Assembly (NCBI GenBank): GCA_033675265.1
Contig: JAUJYZ010000630.1
Location: 794,501-858,500, forward strand
DNA: 64,000 bases
Direction: 5' to 3'
Origin: Actinostola sp. cb2023
Lineage: Eukaryota > Cnidaria > Anthozoa > Actiniaria > Actinostolidae
Positions 1-11,775 of the stretch are shown here, piece by piece; the first letter of the stretch is position 1; each line of letters starts with the position of its first letter. The notes beneath the pieces are model-generated. The model saw only the letters and a list, made by a program, of their open reading frames with translations, did not search any database and was not told where the DNA came from. A program made the position numbers and the translations under genes.

Positions 1-1509
1 GGGTTACGCTTTGCAGTGCGGGTTTTAATACGACCTTGTACAATACTATGCTTTGGTCACTCTTTTGGTGCCATTTTGAAATGAGCTTGGTGAGGTGTGG
101 ACAGATACGATAAAGGAAAAGTAAAAATTACGATGACTAAACGATAATACTTCCTGCTGAGAAACAGCCGCCACGCGTAGGCTTGCCTCTTGCTCTCCCT
201 CAAAGTTTTGCTGACATTGAGCTATACGGTGGTTAACCTTGTACGTCAGTGACCAATCGAGTGCATCTAGACATTGAAATGGCTTGATTGGCGTGTGCTT
301 GACACAAGAACAGCACAAGTTAAACACAGTTTTATTGGAATAGAAACTCAAGTGCAACTGACTGTTTTGACATGTCTGAGGTTTTCAACGCCAGTCATCC
401 CCTTTGAACCATCTTGTCATTCTTCAATTTCATTTTCGAAAAAAAAATTAATTAACTCTTCGAATCCGCATGACTCAACTGAAGCTTGACGTGTTTGTAA
501 CAGTTTACAACGTTTCCAGCAGTTAGTGGACGTGGGATATATTGGTCGAACGGCGGGTCCAGAAGTCTTGCTTGTGGCGTCAGTCTGTATGTATTCACTT
601 GTGGCTTTACATCATCTAAGATATTGTGGTCTATAGCTCTTGACTAAGCTGTCAAAGCTTCCAGCCTCTTCACCTCTCCCTTGTTACAACAGCACACATA
701 CTGATATGCTAATCTTTATACTTACATTGATCTAATCTCTATGTGTAAATTTGATTTGGGACTGGCTAGCTTATAGGCCAACTGGCCTTACGACTTTTGT
801 AACGGTTTGGCGTCTATATTACGATGTCGATACAAGCCACAACTAGAACTGAGATTTTGGCGCTAAGAATTAGTTACAATTTACCACTGACACACAGTGC
901 AGTCATTTCCCCCCTGCGTTTTTTAAAAGCTTTAGTCTATTGATTCCACTGAATCCTCCGCGGATATCCGATACGTAGATAAGTTTTTTCACAACGGAAA
1001 TTTACTGCCACAAAACAACCCCGCCCACAACTTCTGTTCGTTTGTATTCGATGAACCAAAACTCGTTATGACAAGCCATGCGCAGTGCAGTGCTATTTTA
1101 AAAGAGCTTTGGGCCCGTTTAAGAGAGCACCAAATCAACTGAGTTTAGATATTAATCAACCTTTAAAACATCTTATTGTGTTCCGTCATTCAGGATATGA
1201 AAGATTGAGGAATATTTATCCAATTAACTTAAGACTTTGTTGGAATCAGTCTAGTGGTAAATTCTTTTGGTTGCCCCCTGCGGCACACTTGTCTATAGTT
1301 TCTAAACTTTGTAGCAATAATTATTCCTGAATCTGAAAGGTAACGATGTGCTAATAGATGCGCTCTCTTGTAGCTGCCAATTTCGATTGATGAGTCTGTG
1401 TATATGCAATCAATTTGGCCTTCCAAGACGGCCTTTTCTTTGAAACACGCAACAGTGAGGGATATGTTTCCTTTAGTATCGACTGCATAGTAAACTAGTG
1501 CCGTGGATA
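1..1509. other. No recognised gene; one unexplained ORF
   Basis: I recognise no known protein here. The longest open stretch is on the minus strand, 1552 down to 1229 (107 residues). Its ATG and about the first 14 codons lie in the end of the MITE that starts at 1510, and the remainder reads as mixed-composition protein. It matches no family I can name and has no obvious splice partner. It may be a decayed gene or transposon fragment. Confidence 0.3.
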
Positions 1510-1668
1510 GAGTCGTTTTCGTATGAGTGGGAAACCTACGGTACCGTGACATTCAAATGGCTTCCTTTCTGAACCAATCAAAAAGACTAGTGCAGATGTA
1601 TCTCATCTAATCAAACTCTTTCAATACGGCACAGCACGGTACCGTAATGTTCCCATATATAACGACTC
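1510..1668. mobile_element. MITE family A, copy 1 (TA-flanked)
   Basis: The element starts GAGTCGTTTTCGTATGAGTG and ends in a degraded inverted copy (..AACGACTC), with TA on both sides. The length is about 160 bp and there is no coding capacity. A TA duplication with such ends suggests mobilisation by a Tc1/mariner-type transposase. Related copies are at 5188, 19196, 24659 and 27176. Confidence 0.8.
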
Positions 1669-1950
1669 TATATGATAGCACCTTGGACTGGTCTTTGGCG
1701 TTACAAAGATTTGAAAGTGCATGCCTAGTGGAAAGCACATCTCATTTCTTTATACCATAGTCTGAATTTGAAGATATGAGAACAATGGCGTGCACTATCA
1801 TCTTAATTTGACTTTTCGCAACCAAATTGCCATTCTATCCATTCTCACAAGAAGTTTGTTCAAGAATAAGCTACAAAAAATGAAATAAGAAACATTCACC
1901 AACTAATTAACCCGCAAACAGTCACACCCTCCCATCTTCAATTTCGCTTT

Positions 1951-3149
1951 TTCATCATCATCATCGATCTAGCTTTAATAGGAGCGCTATCTCTGATAGA
2001 CCGGCAGTGGTAGGCTATTAACACATTTTATTGAATGACGTCATTGTCATCATCATCATCTAGCTGTAATAGCGGCGCTATCTCTGATAGAAAGTGGTAG
2101 GCTATCAACACATTTTATTGAGTGACGTCATTGTCATCATCATCATCTAGCTGTAATAGCGGCGCTATCTCTGATAGAAAGTAGTAGGCTATCAACACAT
2201 TTTATTGAGTGACGTCATTGTCATCATCATCATCTAGCTGTAATAGCGGCGCTATCTCTGATAGAAAGTGGTAGGCTATTACACATTTTATTGAGTGACG
2301 TCATTGTCATCATCATCATCTAGCTGTAATAGCGGCGCTATCTCTGATAGAAAGTGGTAGGCTATCAACACATTTTATTGAGTGACGTCATTGTCATCAT
2401 CATCATCTAGCTGTAATAGCGGCGCTATCTCTGATAGAAAGTGGTAGGCTATCAACACATTTTATTGAGTGACGTCATTGTCATCATCATCATCTAGCTG
2501 TAATAGCGGCGCTATCTCTGATAGAAAGTAGTAGGCTATCAACACATTTTATTGAGTGACGTCATTGTCATCATCATCATCTAGCTGTAATAGCGGCGCT
2601 ATCTCTGATAGAAAGTGGTAGGCTATCAACACATTTTATTGAGTGACGTCATTGTCATCATCATCATCTAGCTGTAATAGCGGCGCTATCTCTGATAGAA
2701 AGTGGTAGGCTATCAACACATTTTATTGAGTGACGTCATTGTCATCATCATCATCTAGCTGTAATAGCGGCGCTATCTCTGATAGAAAGTGGTAGGCTAT
2801 CACACACATTTTATTGAGTGACGTCATTGTCATCATCATCATCTAGCTGTAATAGCGGCGCTATCTCTGATAGAAAGTGGTAGGCTATCAACACATTTTA
2901 TTGAGTGACGTCATTGTCATCATCATCATCTAGCTGTAATAGCGGCGCTATCTCTGATAGAAAGTGGTAGGCTATCAACACATTTTATTGAGTGACGTCA
3001 TTGTCATCATCATCATCTAGCTGTAATAGCGGCGCTATCTCTGATAGAAAGTGGTAGGCTATCAACACATTTTATTGAGTGACGTCATTGTCATCATCAT
3101 CATCTAGCTGTAATAGCGGCACTATCTCTGATAGAAAGTGGTAGGCTAT
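1951..3149. repeat. 87-bp minisatellite, about 13.7 units, CRE site in every unit
   Basis: This is a head-to-tail tandem array with an 87-bp period and very low divergence between units; the first unit is the most diverged. Each unit has a CATCATCATCAT run, the segment CTAGCTGTAATAGCGGCGCT, and the palindrome TGACGTCA, the consensus cAMP-response element bound by CREB/ATF proteins. I count 13 octamers between about 2036 and 3085. The array lies about 5.7 kb upstream of the HBP1-like start. No ORF runs through it. Confidence 0.95.
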
Positions 3150-3670
3150 ATTCCACCTCGGTGCCGCTGCCGCAAATGACCTAAGTGTAGCAGATGACAA
3201 TGGTTTCCTCTAAAGTGATTGATTCCATCAGTAACCTTGACCCCAAGTATTCACTCGTCAAGTATTTTATCATCATTATAGGAAATGGCGGACCATTAGA
3301 ATACTTCATGTGTATTTAAAATTATATAGGATCGCTATGATCTACCGAACCCTGTTTTTAGTGTTTTATATGCTAAACGTTTGTTGTTTGTGTTGATTAA
3401 TCGATAGCGATGCTTTGTTTGGGATACGCCCTAAGGGTATATGGTTACTGAGTAACGATTCTCTAAATAGTCCTGTAAACTGTATGGTATATTGGTCATT
3501 AGTGATTTGGCTGTCGGTAGAGTGGGTCCATAATCTACTTAGCCTATGCAACGCTACATTGTATCCGTCCCACTGATTACGCGGTTGAAAGGCCGTGTGG
3601 CTTTGTGAGCGCTTATCCAGAATAGAGAAACTTGATCGTTATGCATTGATCCATGAATTCTGGAGTAAGT

Positions 3671-4165
3671 TTTCATTCATCAGTCATTGTTCATTCATTC
3701 ATTTACTCATTCCATCCATCCATCCATTTATATTTAACCATTTCAGTATTCATTCAATAATTCGTTCATCCATTCATTCAACCATTCATTCATTCATTAC
3801 ATTCATCCATCCATTCATATTTATCCATTTCAGTATTCATTCAATAACTCGGTTCATTAATTACATTCATCCATCCTTTCATCCATCCATTCATTCATTC
3901 ATTCATTCAATCATTCATTCATTCATCCATCCATTCATATTTATCCATTTCAGTATTCATTCAATAACTCGTTCATTAATTACATTCATCCATTCATCCA
4001 TCCATTCATTCATTCAATCATTCATCCATTCATATTTATCCATTTCAGTATCCATTCAATAACTCGTTCATTAATTACATTCATCCATCCATTCATCCAT
4101 CCATTCGTCCATCCATTCATCCATTCATTTATTCATTCAATCATTCGCCCGTCCATTCAATATTT
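3671..4165. repeat. ATTC/ATCC simple-repeat tract
   Basis: Degenerate tetranucleotide repeats (CATT, CATC) fill this tract. A roughly 125-bp higher-order block containing CATATTTATCCATTTCAGTA recurs about four times. The open frame across it (Ser/Ile/His-rich) is a product of the repeat, not a gene. Confidence 0.9.
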
Positions 4166-4470
4166 ATTGCCGGAATATCATTTGTTTGTTAATTAATGCA
4201 TTCTCTCATTCAATGATTCATTCATCAAAAATATAGTCTTCAATATGGTTTAATAGTTCGTTTCAGATTCTTTCTCTCACTCACTCACTCTCTCTCTCTC
4301 TCCAAGTACGAACATAAATTGTTATGTTAATTCACTTTATACTAACTCTGCCCTTAGGCACAAACTGCAAAGCTACTCAGCGGGTGTGCGCTTGTTCTGT
4401 CTTTCATGAAACGAGTACAAAACATCACACGGCAAACTATTTTAACGTTCGCTGTTCTTCAACATATATA

Positions 4471-4757
4471 TAGCTAATTGCATAATCGTTGTCGGGTTGA
4501 AAATCATGAAAGCTATGACCAAAAGGAATTCTGGGAAATTAAAACTCTCAAATAACACCGTCAAATCATCGACCTTTTTATGCAGACTCGTAGGATCTTA
4601 GTTAAATAGCTCCGTCATATACCTTCAAAACTACGAGAACATTGAATATATCTGTATGTAATGCGGGTCATGAACTGATTTCCCATCCATCTGGCCTTGC
4701 GGTCTCAGCTTCTATGATTTATGATTTTCAACCCGACAACGATTATGCAATTAGCTA
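4471..4757. mobile_element. MITE with about 37-bp terminal inverted repeats
   Basis: The left end TAGCTAATTGCATAATCGTT continues through GTCGGGTTGAAAATCAT, and the right end is its near-perfect reverse complement, giving a 287-bp element. The interior is non-coding. No other copy was seen in the window. Confidence 0.85.
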
Positions 4758-5187
4758 TGACATACACAGTAATGAAACTGAACATAACCGATGATCTCGT
4801 GTCAGCCTATCAACCTTCACGTCGATCAGTCATATAATGCACTTCTTCGTTGTTCTACGGAAGATGAATGTATTAATAGGTTGTTGGAGTTATTTTAATA
4901 CGCTGACCTCTTGTCGAACCACTTTACAAAGGTACAATAATTACGCCATAATGTGAAGCTCACCGAGCCGAACCCGATATATATCCTTCAGGGCAAACAA
5001 GTTTTCTCCGACATCGTGAACATAAATTACATGCAATGTGTGTGTAAGAATATCGTTTGTTTGTGCGTCGACGCGTCGTTGTCATGGCCCTAGGCTACAT
5101 GTATTGATTCGTTACAACGGATGAAGCATCGAACCGTTGACTCATAATACAACATGTGCCAAATGACTGCATGTAGGTTCATGGATA

Positions 5188-5350
5188 GAGTCGTTTTCGT
5201 ATGAGTGGGAAAGTTACCGCACCGTCACCGCACCGCGCCTTTAGTTGCCGTATTGAAAGAGTTTGAGTGGATGAGATGCATCTGTACGCATTTTGATCAG
5301 TGGTTCAGAAAGGAAGCCATTTGATGAGTGTGACGGTACCGTGGGTTTGA
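5188..5350. mobile_element. MITE family A, copy 2 (3' end degraded)
   Basis: The left end is intact (TA then GAGTCGTTTTCGTATGAGTG). The interior shares GGTTCAGAAAGGAAGCCATT, in inverted order relative to copies 1 and 3. The right inverted repeat is missing, so this is a truncated or rearranged copy. A further interior fragment sits near 46250. Confidence 0.7.
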
Positions 5351-5356
5351 CAACTA

Positions 5357-5632
5357 TCTCTCAGAGGTGTATGGGCTGATAAAAAAGTGCAGCATGCAGG
5401 GACCAGACAAAAGTGTCCGCGGCTTCAGAGAGGTGTACGTCTTAGAGGTGGTAAATTTAGAGTAAAGCAATGCACCAGGGACCAAAGGTGTCCGTCTTAG
5501 AGAGGTGTCCGTCTTGGAGACGGAGTAATTATATTACTAGTAATTAAAACAGTGCACCAGGGACCAGACAAATCCGTCCGTCTTTATAGAGAGGTGTCCG
5601 CCTTAGACGGGTACACGCCTATATATAGAGAG
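5357..5632. repeat. Subrepeats of the form GAGGTGTCCGTCTTAGAG
   Basis: At least four imperfect copies of GAGGTGTNCGTCTTAGA alternate with GCACCAGGGACCAGACAA. The style resembles the internal repeats of the elements at 13672 and 28123, so this is probably a decayed DNA transposon end. No ORF. Confidence 0.55.
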
Positions 5633-5907
5633 AGAGTTCACTGCACATATGCGTTATTTGTTTAGACATTCAATATACACTATAATACTACCAGTAGAGA
5701 TAGTCTGTACATAGCAGGGATCAACTGGCAGGTACCGGCAAGGTTAATTGGTTGTGTATGTCTTCAAAGTAGCGGGATATTAATAGTATTAATCCATAAA
5801 AAGATGTGTACAACATGGCAATCACATTAGCACCAAATACGATCAATTACACCGTATACACAGTCACATAAATGTTCACATGTAGGTGTCTGGCGACTTT
5901 GTGACTA

Positions 5908-6052
5908 TAGAGTGCAAACACTGAAACTATGAAACAGTGCTAACTTTAATTAGCACTAAATAGTGCAATGTCTTTTGTTTTCTATTGTTCCATTGGTGCT
6001 ATTTAGCACTAACTAGTTTGTACTGTTTCACGGTTTTAGCGTTTGCACTCTA
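5908..6052. mobile_element. Short palindromic MITE (TAGAGTGCAA ends), copy 1
   Basis: A 145-bp inverted repeat whose ends read TAGAGTGCAAAC and GTTTGCACTCTA, with GCACTAAATAGTGC-type motifs inside. A relative with the same terminal ten bases and interior style is at 37581. Confidence 0.75.
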
Positions 6053-8863
6053 GTCACTCCTGTGGCGTTAATTTTCCGCAAACTCCGATCCTCGTTGCGC
6101 TCAGTGTACATGCGCACATGTCAGGGGCTACTAGTATTCGCGGTTTTAATATGTTAGTCTATAATTAACTGTGTACTATACAAATCACAACGAGGTGCCG
6201 ATATGGTATGTTTTTGAGCTTTTGGTCTTAGATAGGGTATACATTTCACCTTAAATTGTCTTGAATAGGGTCTATCAATTCTGACAAGGATCGTAATTTT
6301 CACTTTTTAGAGTCTTAGGGTATTAAGTTTTGAATTTTGAAAAAAAAGCGCCTTACTTTCTATACAGGATTACTACTAACTAGTATAAAATTTCCCTTAA
6401 GTCTTAAATAGGGTCCACTTTATATCGATGTAATTGTCTCCAACAGGGTATGAATTTTCAAGATATCTCTCCCCCTCCGGGATTCAACACTCGCCATTGC
6501 CGATTCTTAGTATCACTGTGTATACTGATATATAACTGGCACGTATGAGACGCTTTTTTCGGCGTATCCAACCGTAACGATGAACTCACCAAAGTATACA
6601 TAGTCAAAACAAATATGTAACAATTAAAACATCTTTAGACGATTTTATAAACTTTTACCTCAGATTTTACCAATACTTATTCCCGAATTTTTTAAAAAAA
6701 TCTTAATTCAAACACAAACCAAAGATTAAACAATTAACAATTGTACATTAATACGTACAATTATACACCTAATGACGTCATGATCGGTCAAACCGATTAA
6801 CTTACGTCGTCCCAACGTCGTAAAGGCTGAATTTGATGCTGAACTGAAAAATTAGCCGAATTTTGCACCAATTGCAAATTATCTTTATATTCTAAGTAAG
6901 TGCTTGGTTTTTAGTTAGATTGTCTTTAGTTTTAAGGGGAAATTTCCCGAATGAGCTTAGATGTGCTGTTTTGCATATCATTGGTCAGACATGCCGATAC
7001 TTGCACGTTACACAACACTGAATACTGCGTTGTGATTGGTTGATCATAGCAGGCAGATGCAAGCTTTATCAACAATCGAACAATGCCAGTCGAGATAGAC
7101 CTTAGTATGACTCTATGAATGAGAAGCAGGGATTTTGTACCAAGGTTTCTTTGATACAATTAAAAGACGCTCAAAGTAGTGTCAAGACTGACTCGAGTCG
7201 TCGAGACTGTGTGTTGTGGTTGAGTTGAATACCATGATATAGATCCCGCCAAAAATATGCAAGGTAAGCGCTTTACTCGTCGCTACACGCGTCACTTCAT
7301 TGATTCTCAATTTATCCTGTAAATATCGACTTACTGCAATGATTTAAACCCTGCCAAAGTATAAATTCCCCCACACAGAATGCAGGATTTACAGGGATTG
7401 TAGAGATACATGACAAAGAGAGACTATATGGCTGCTTAGTTGATCTCCCGGCAACAGTTACCGGTAAAACTAACTCTCTAATTGAAATATCTCTTATATA
7501 TCTAGCGTAAAGACGATCTTAAGCTTAAATTCAAGATCTGTTATCTCGAGTATCGATTTCTTGGCCATTTCTGGCCCTGTACTTGCACAAGCCCGTCACA
7601 AATACTTAACAGACTATCAGGATAGAATTGACTTGGGATTTCAGTTGACGAAAGGGCCGATTCAAGCTAGAAGCAATTATAAAAAGACACCCAACTAGAA
7701 AACCCCTACGATTCTACAATACTTCCCTAGACGCCAAATTTACTAGTACATCTAGCTGATGAAGGTTGCAGCTAGTACGCAACCGAAACGACCGGTAATT
7801 ACAGTATTTTTTACCCGCTAAATCAGTGTCAACCAAACGGTTTACATTCCTTATAATATACAATATTTTCAAGTTAACTATAACACTTTCATTTTCATTA
7901 CTTCCTTTTAATACGCCTCGATGATCAACAACACTGTACAAAGCTGAATAAGAATTCCGCGTAGAACAAGTCATTCATATTTATGTACATTGCGGGATCA
8001 GTAATTCCGTTTCACTATTTTCAGTTGTTGTCAAACTCTTGCCTTGGCCTGTTCCCGCAGCAATATATTGTTTCTGCGACGCCACCAGTTCATCGTTTAG
8101 TTGTCAGTAGTGAGCACAGTAGAGGTGTACACTAGACGAAGATCACATCATAAAAGGATTTCCCATAGAGCTCGCGAGGACGACCAAACAGTGACTAAAC
8201 GAACCGACTGCCGGTACAAGAAAGGCGCGGCGCGCAAACCACAATTCAAGATTTCATGATGTTTCGACTTCTCAAGTGAGCCTAGTACGATCGACATCAC
8301 GATGTTTCTACTGATGAAATCATCTTCATAGTTATATATAATACTAATAGGACTTGTATCATAATCTCAGTTTGTAACTGTACTAATACGGATACAATAT
8401 GGCGCCGATGTCTTGCCATAGGTCACATCGAAGGTAGCTTTAAGTGGGGCGCGGAAAAAGCTTGGTGCCACCATTTCTTCATGCACGTACGGTTACGTTC
8501 TACTGACAAAGTTACGTTGGTTTTACTCCTTCTAGGCGCAAATGTCTTTGTTTGAGGGTCCTAAAGCCACCGAAGCCCGGCGGCCAGTTCAGTTTTACGG
8601 ACACTAACATACTTTCTCACGACAGACATTCACCAGCACTGTATCTCCATATCTCGCACTTTATTTTTGCTGGATCTTTTTCTCGGTGCCACACAGTCTC
8701 TGAGAGACACCTCCTATTAATTACTCCGAGTCTCAGAGTCTGGTACGCTATTGACAGGGTGCAAGTTTATTTCACTTTATTGAATATTTGTGTGTGCTGG
8801 ACAAATTCACTGCGCGTAAGATTCAACTAACAAGTTGTTCTATTGCATGATTGTAGGTTTGAT
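6053..8863. other. Non-coding stretch upstream of HBP1-like gene
   Basis: I see no supportable gene. A CRE octamer TGACGTCA lies at about 6774. The segment 6220-6480 holds several TAGGGTA-type degenerate repeats. The region 8000-8540 has raised CpG and could contain the HBP1 promoter and 5' UTR, but no TATA box or first exon could be fixed. Confidence 0.4.
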
Positions 8864-11742
8864 ATGCAGCCCATGCGTGAGCTTCGTAAACCTTTCCAAT
8901 GCTCGTATTGTCCTAAATCCTTCAAGAGTTCAAACGGGCTAAAATACCACAAAGAAAAAATACACTCGGACGAGGAATACATGAAGATGAGTGGACTGTT
9001 CAACGAAGGTAGGAATTTAGAATTTAACTCAGAATCTTGCGTGGTCTCCTCAGTAACGAAGTAAAACTTTAATTATAACTGAGTCAGTTTCTACCTCTCA
9101 GCTTCTCAACTAGTTTCGCGCTGTGTAGAAAGTCAAGTAAAACCGCATCTACACGAGCAAGTTTTCCTTGACAAGGAAAAATTGGCGATGTTTTGTCGTC
9201 TACACGAGCAAGTTTTCCTTGTCAAGGAAAACTTGTTGGCAAAGGAAAACTTGCTCGTGTAGATGCGGGTTAAGAGTATTTGTATAGTTGTACTGCTGTG
9301 GTGAGCATTTATTTATATTTTGTTACGAGCAAAAGGAAGTCTTGTGATTGAATTATTCGTTTAGTGTAAGTAAAACGGAACGTTATAAGTTAATGCATTT
9401 CTGATATGATAATTTCCACTGGCATGATGATGAAATCATGACGCAATGTTGAAAAAATGTCCTCTCGTTCAAAACTAGATTCCTGAGAAAGTTTTCAGAC
9501 ACAGTAGTTATCAAGGAAAATGACTCAGAAAACTTTATCGTACAAAAAAAGGGGGGGAAATATAAGAAAACGCTTCGAACGCACAAATCAGATCGAAATT
9601 AAAACTATGACTCATACCCTGGGGGAATACCCTAGGGGATTACCCGACCTCTGTGAGAGACAACAGCGAACGCACTAAATCCTGTGTTTTGTTTGCAGTG
9701 AGGACTAAACCACCCAAGGCCATCCCACCGATACTTGACCTTAGCAGGAGCGAAGACTTTTCACTAGGAATACTAGAAGAGTTTGCCTTTATCGCAACTG
9801 GGCCACAGAGTCCTCTGGTCCAAGAGGTGTACGGATGTGTAACTGAGACAGAATGTCCCGATCTCCGAGACATTGTAAGTTATTTTAAATTAAACAAAAA
9901 ATTGTCGATATTAAATTTACAACTACTAAAAAATTAAATTCACAACTACCGCGTGGACTTTCTACGACGTGTGGGACTGAGAGTCAGACGGTTCTCAAGA
10001 GAAAACGTTTTATTATTATTGCTCTGAGTATTCTTGTATTTTGGAATCAATCTGAAACTGAAGGCGATCGTATATCAGTAACTCGATCAATAAACATGTT
10101 CAGACCTGATCAGATACAAATCAAAATCAGGCTTTATGCTGGAACGTCGCCAGTGAATCTCGTACCCAGAGCCCATGTTAGTTCTTCCTGGTCAGTAGGA
10201 ACGTTGGGTCTGGGTACGACGAGATTGATCAAAGCGCGACATGCAGGACGTATGAAATTGCGCATGCGTACCAACGTTAACTGATAAATTAACGTAAAAT
10301 ATGGCCGGAGTGGTGTCAAGGTGAAGACACTTGGTGAAAATTATACGCAATATTTGCTGTCGATCGTACGTTATCAACTGTCGATCTAGTCCAGAACTAT
10401 GTCCATAAAAGTGGGTACATAAAAGTGGGTCCCACTATTCACAATCTTCGAAGACCTCTTGCTATGGTTTTCTTTGAAGCGCGCCATCATATAGTTTTCC
10501 TATAAAATATAATTGTGAAAATTGGGTCCAGCTCTGGACTAGTGTCGCGATCCACCTCTGTAATTTGCGCGCAGTAGAATGTCAATGCAATTCAATAGCA
10601 ATATTGCTAACATAAAATCTTGGCATACGCATGACGTCATTAACTTTAATCACGTGATTGCGCAGGTGTAATAAGTACTTGTTCTTTGTACAGGACTACA
10701 ACATCCCAAGTGTCGAGAGTGATACAAGTGGTACATCGCCCATTCTAAACCCCTACTTCAGGCACGCCACACCCCCTCCCACAGCGTGGAGTTGTTTCTT
10801 GGATGGCACACGAATACAGCTGGAAGGCGAAGAAGAGTGGAAGTACGCAGAGGATCTTGGGAATGATGATATTCCTAACGTATGTGATCCCAGTGATGGG
10901 TTGAGACTCACTGCTTGTGAGAGGATTGTACACGTGGTAGACCATCTTGAAGATACGGTAATACACACAGTTATCTTGCATGGTTTCTATTGCATTTTGG
11001 AATGTGATTGCTTCGCACTATCATCTTCACCACTACTGGCACTATCGCTACCATCTCCATCATCATTATCATCACCACCACCACCGTCATATCATCATCA
11101 TGATCACCATAAGATTATACTATTAAAATTGTAACATCATTACCGCTACCACTACCATCATCAACATCATCATTACCACCATCTTTATAATGATCATTAT
11201 CAACTACTAGCATCGATCACCATCATCATTATAATCTTCCATGTATCTTCCCTGATACATGCACTTTATACATGAGCCCCTGGCTCGGGAGATTGGGCAA
11301 CCACTCCCCGCGTTATCAAAGTAAAATAAATACCTTTACCTTTTTTTTACATCTTATTTTTTCCATTTCTCTAGGAATTCAGTCTGGCGTCTTTCTCGTC
11401 GACGTCTGACAACCTGCCAAGCCTACGAGCTGAAGTAGCTGGTGATCATCCCTTCTTTGCTAAGAATAAAGGTTGGACATCTTTCCAACCAATAAGAAGC
11501 CTAGAAACCTATGGGATGGTATGTCAGACATTGGAACGTGGCGATGTGTGCCTTCCATCATCACATCCTTTTGTTCTGAAGGCCAAACGAGATGGAAGAA
11601 GTTCTAGCATGTACGTATGGAACTTCGTGTACGAAAAGGGAGGGACTATTAGTTATGGCAATTGACCATCAATAAGGCAATTACTGTAACACTTCCAATA
11701 GGTTCAACACACTCGGATAGTATCCTAGAGTAGCAGTAGTAA

Positions 11743-11775
<33 letters not shown>

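Noticed and set aside
1951..3149. CRISPR-like array
   Set aside because: Units are contiguous identical 87-mers with no variable spacers, in an animal genome.
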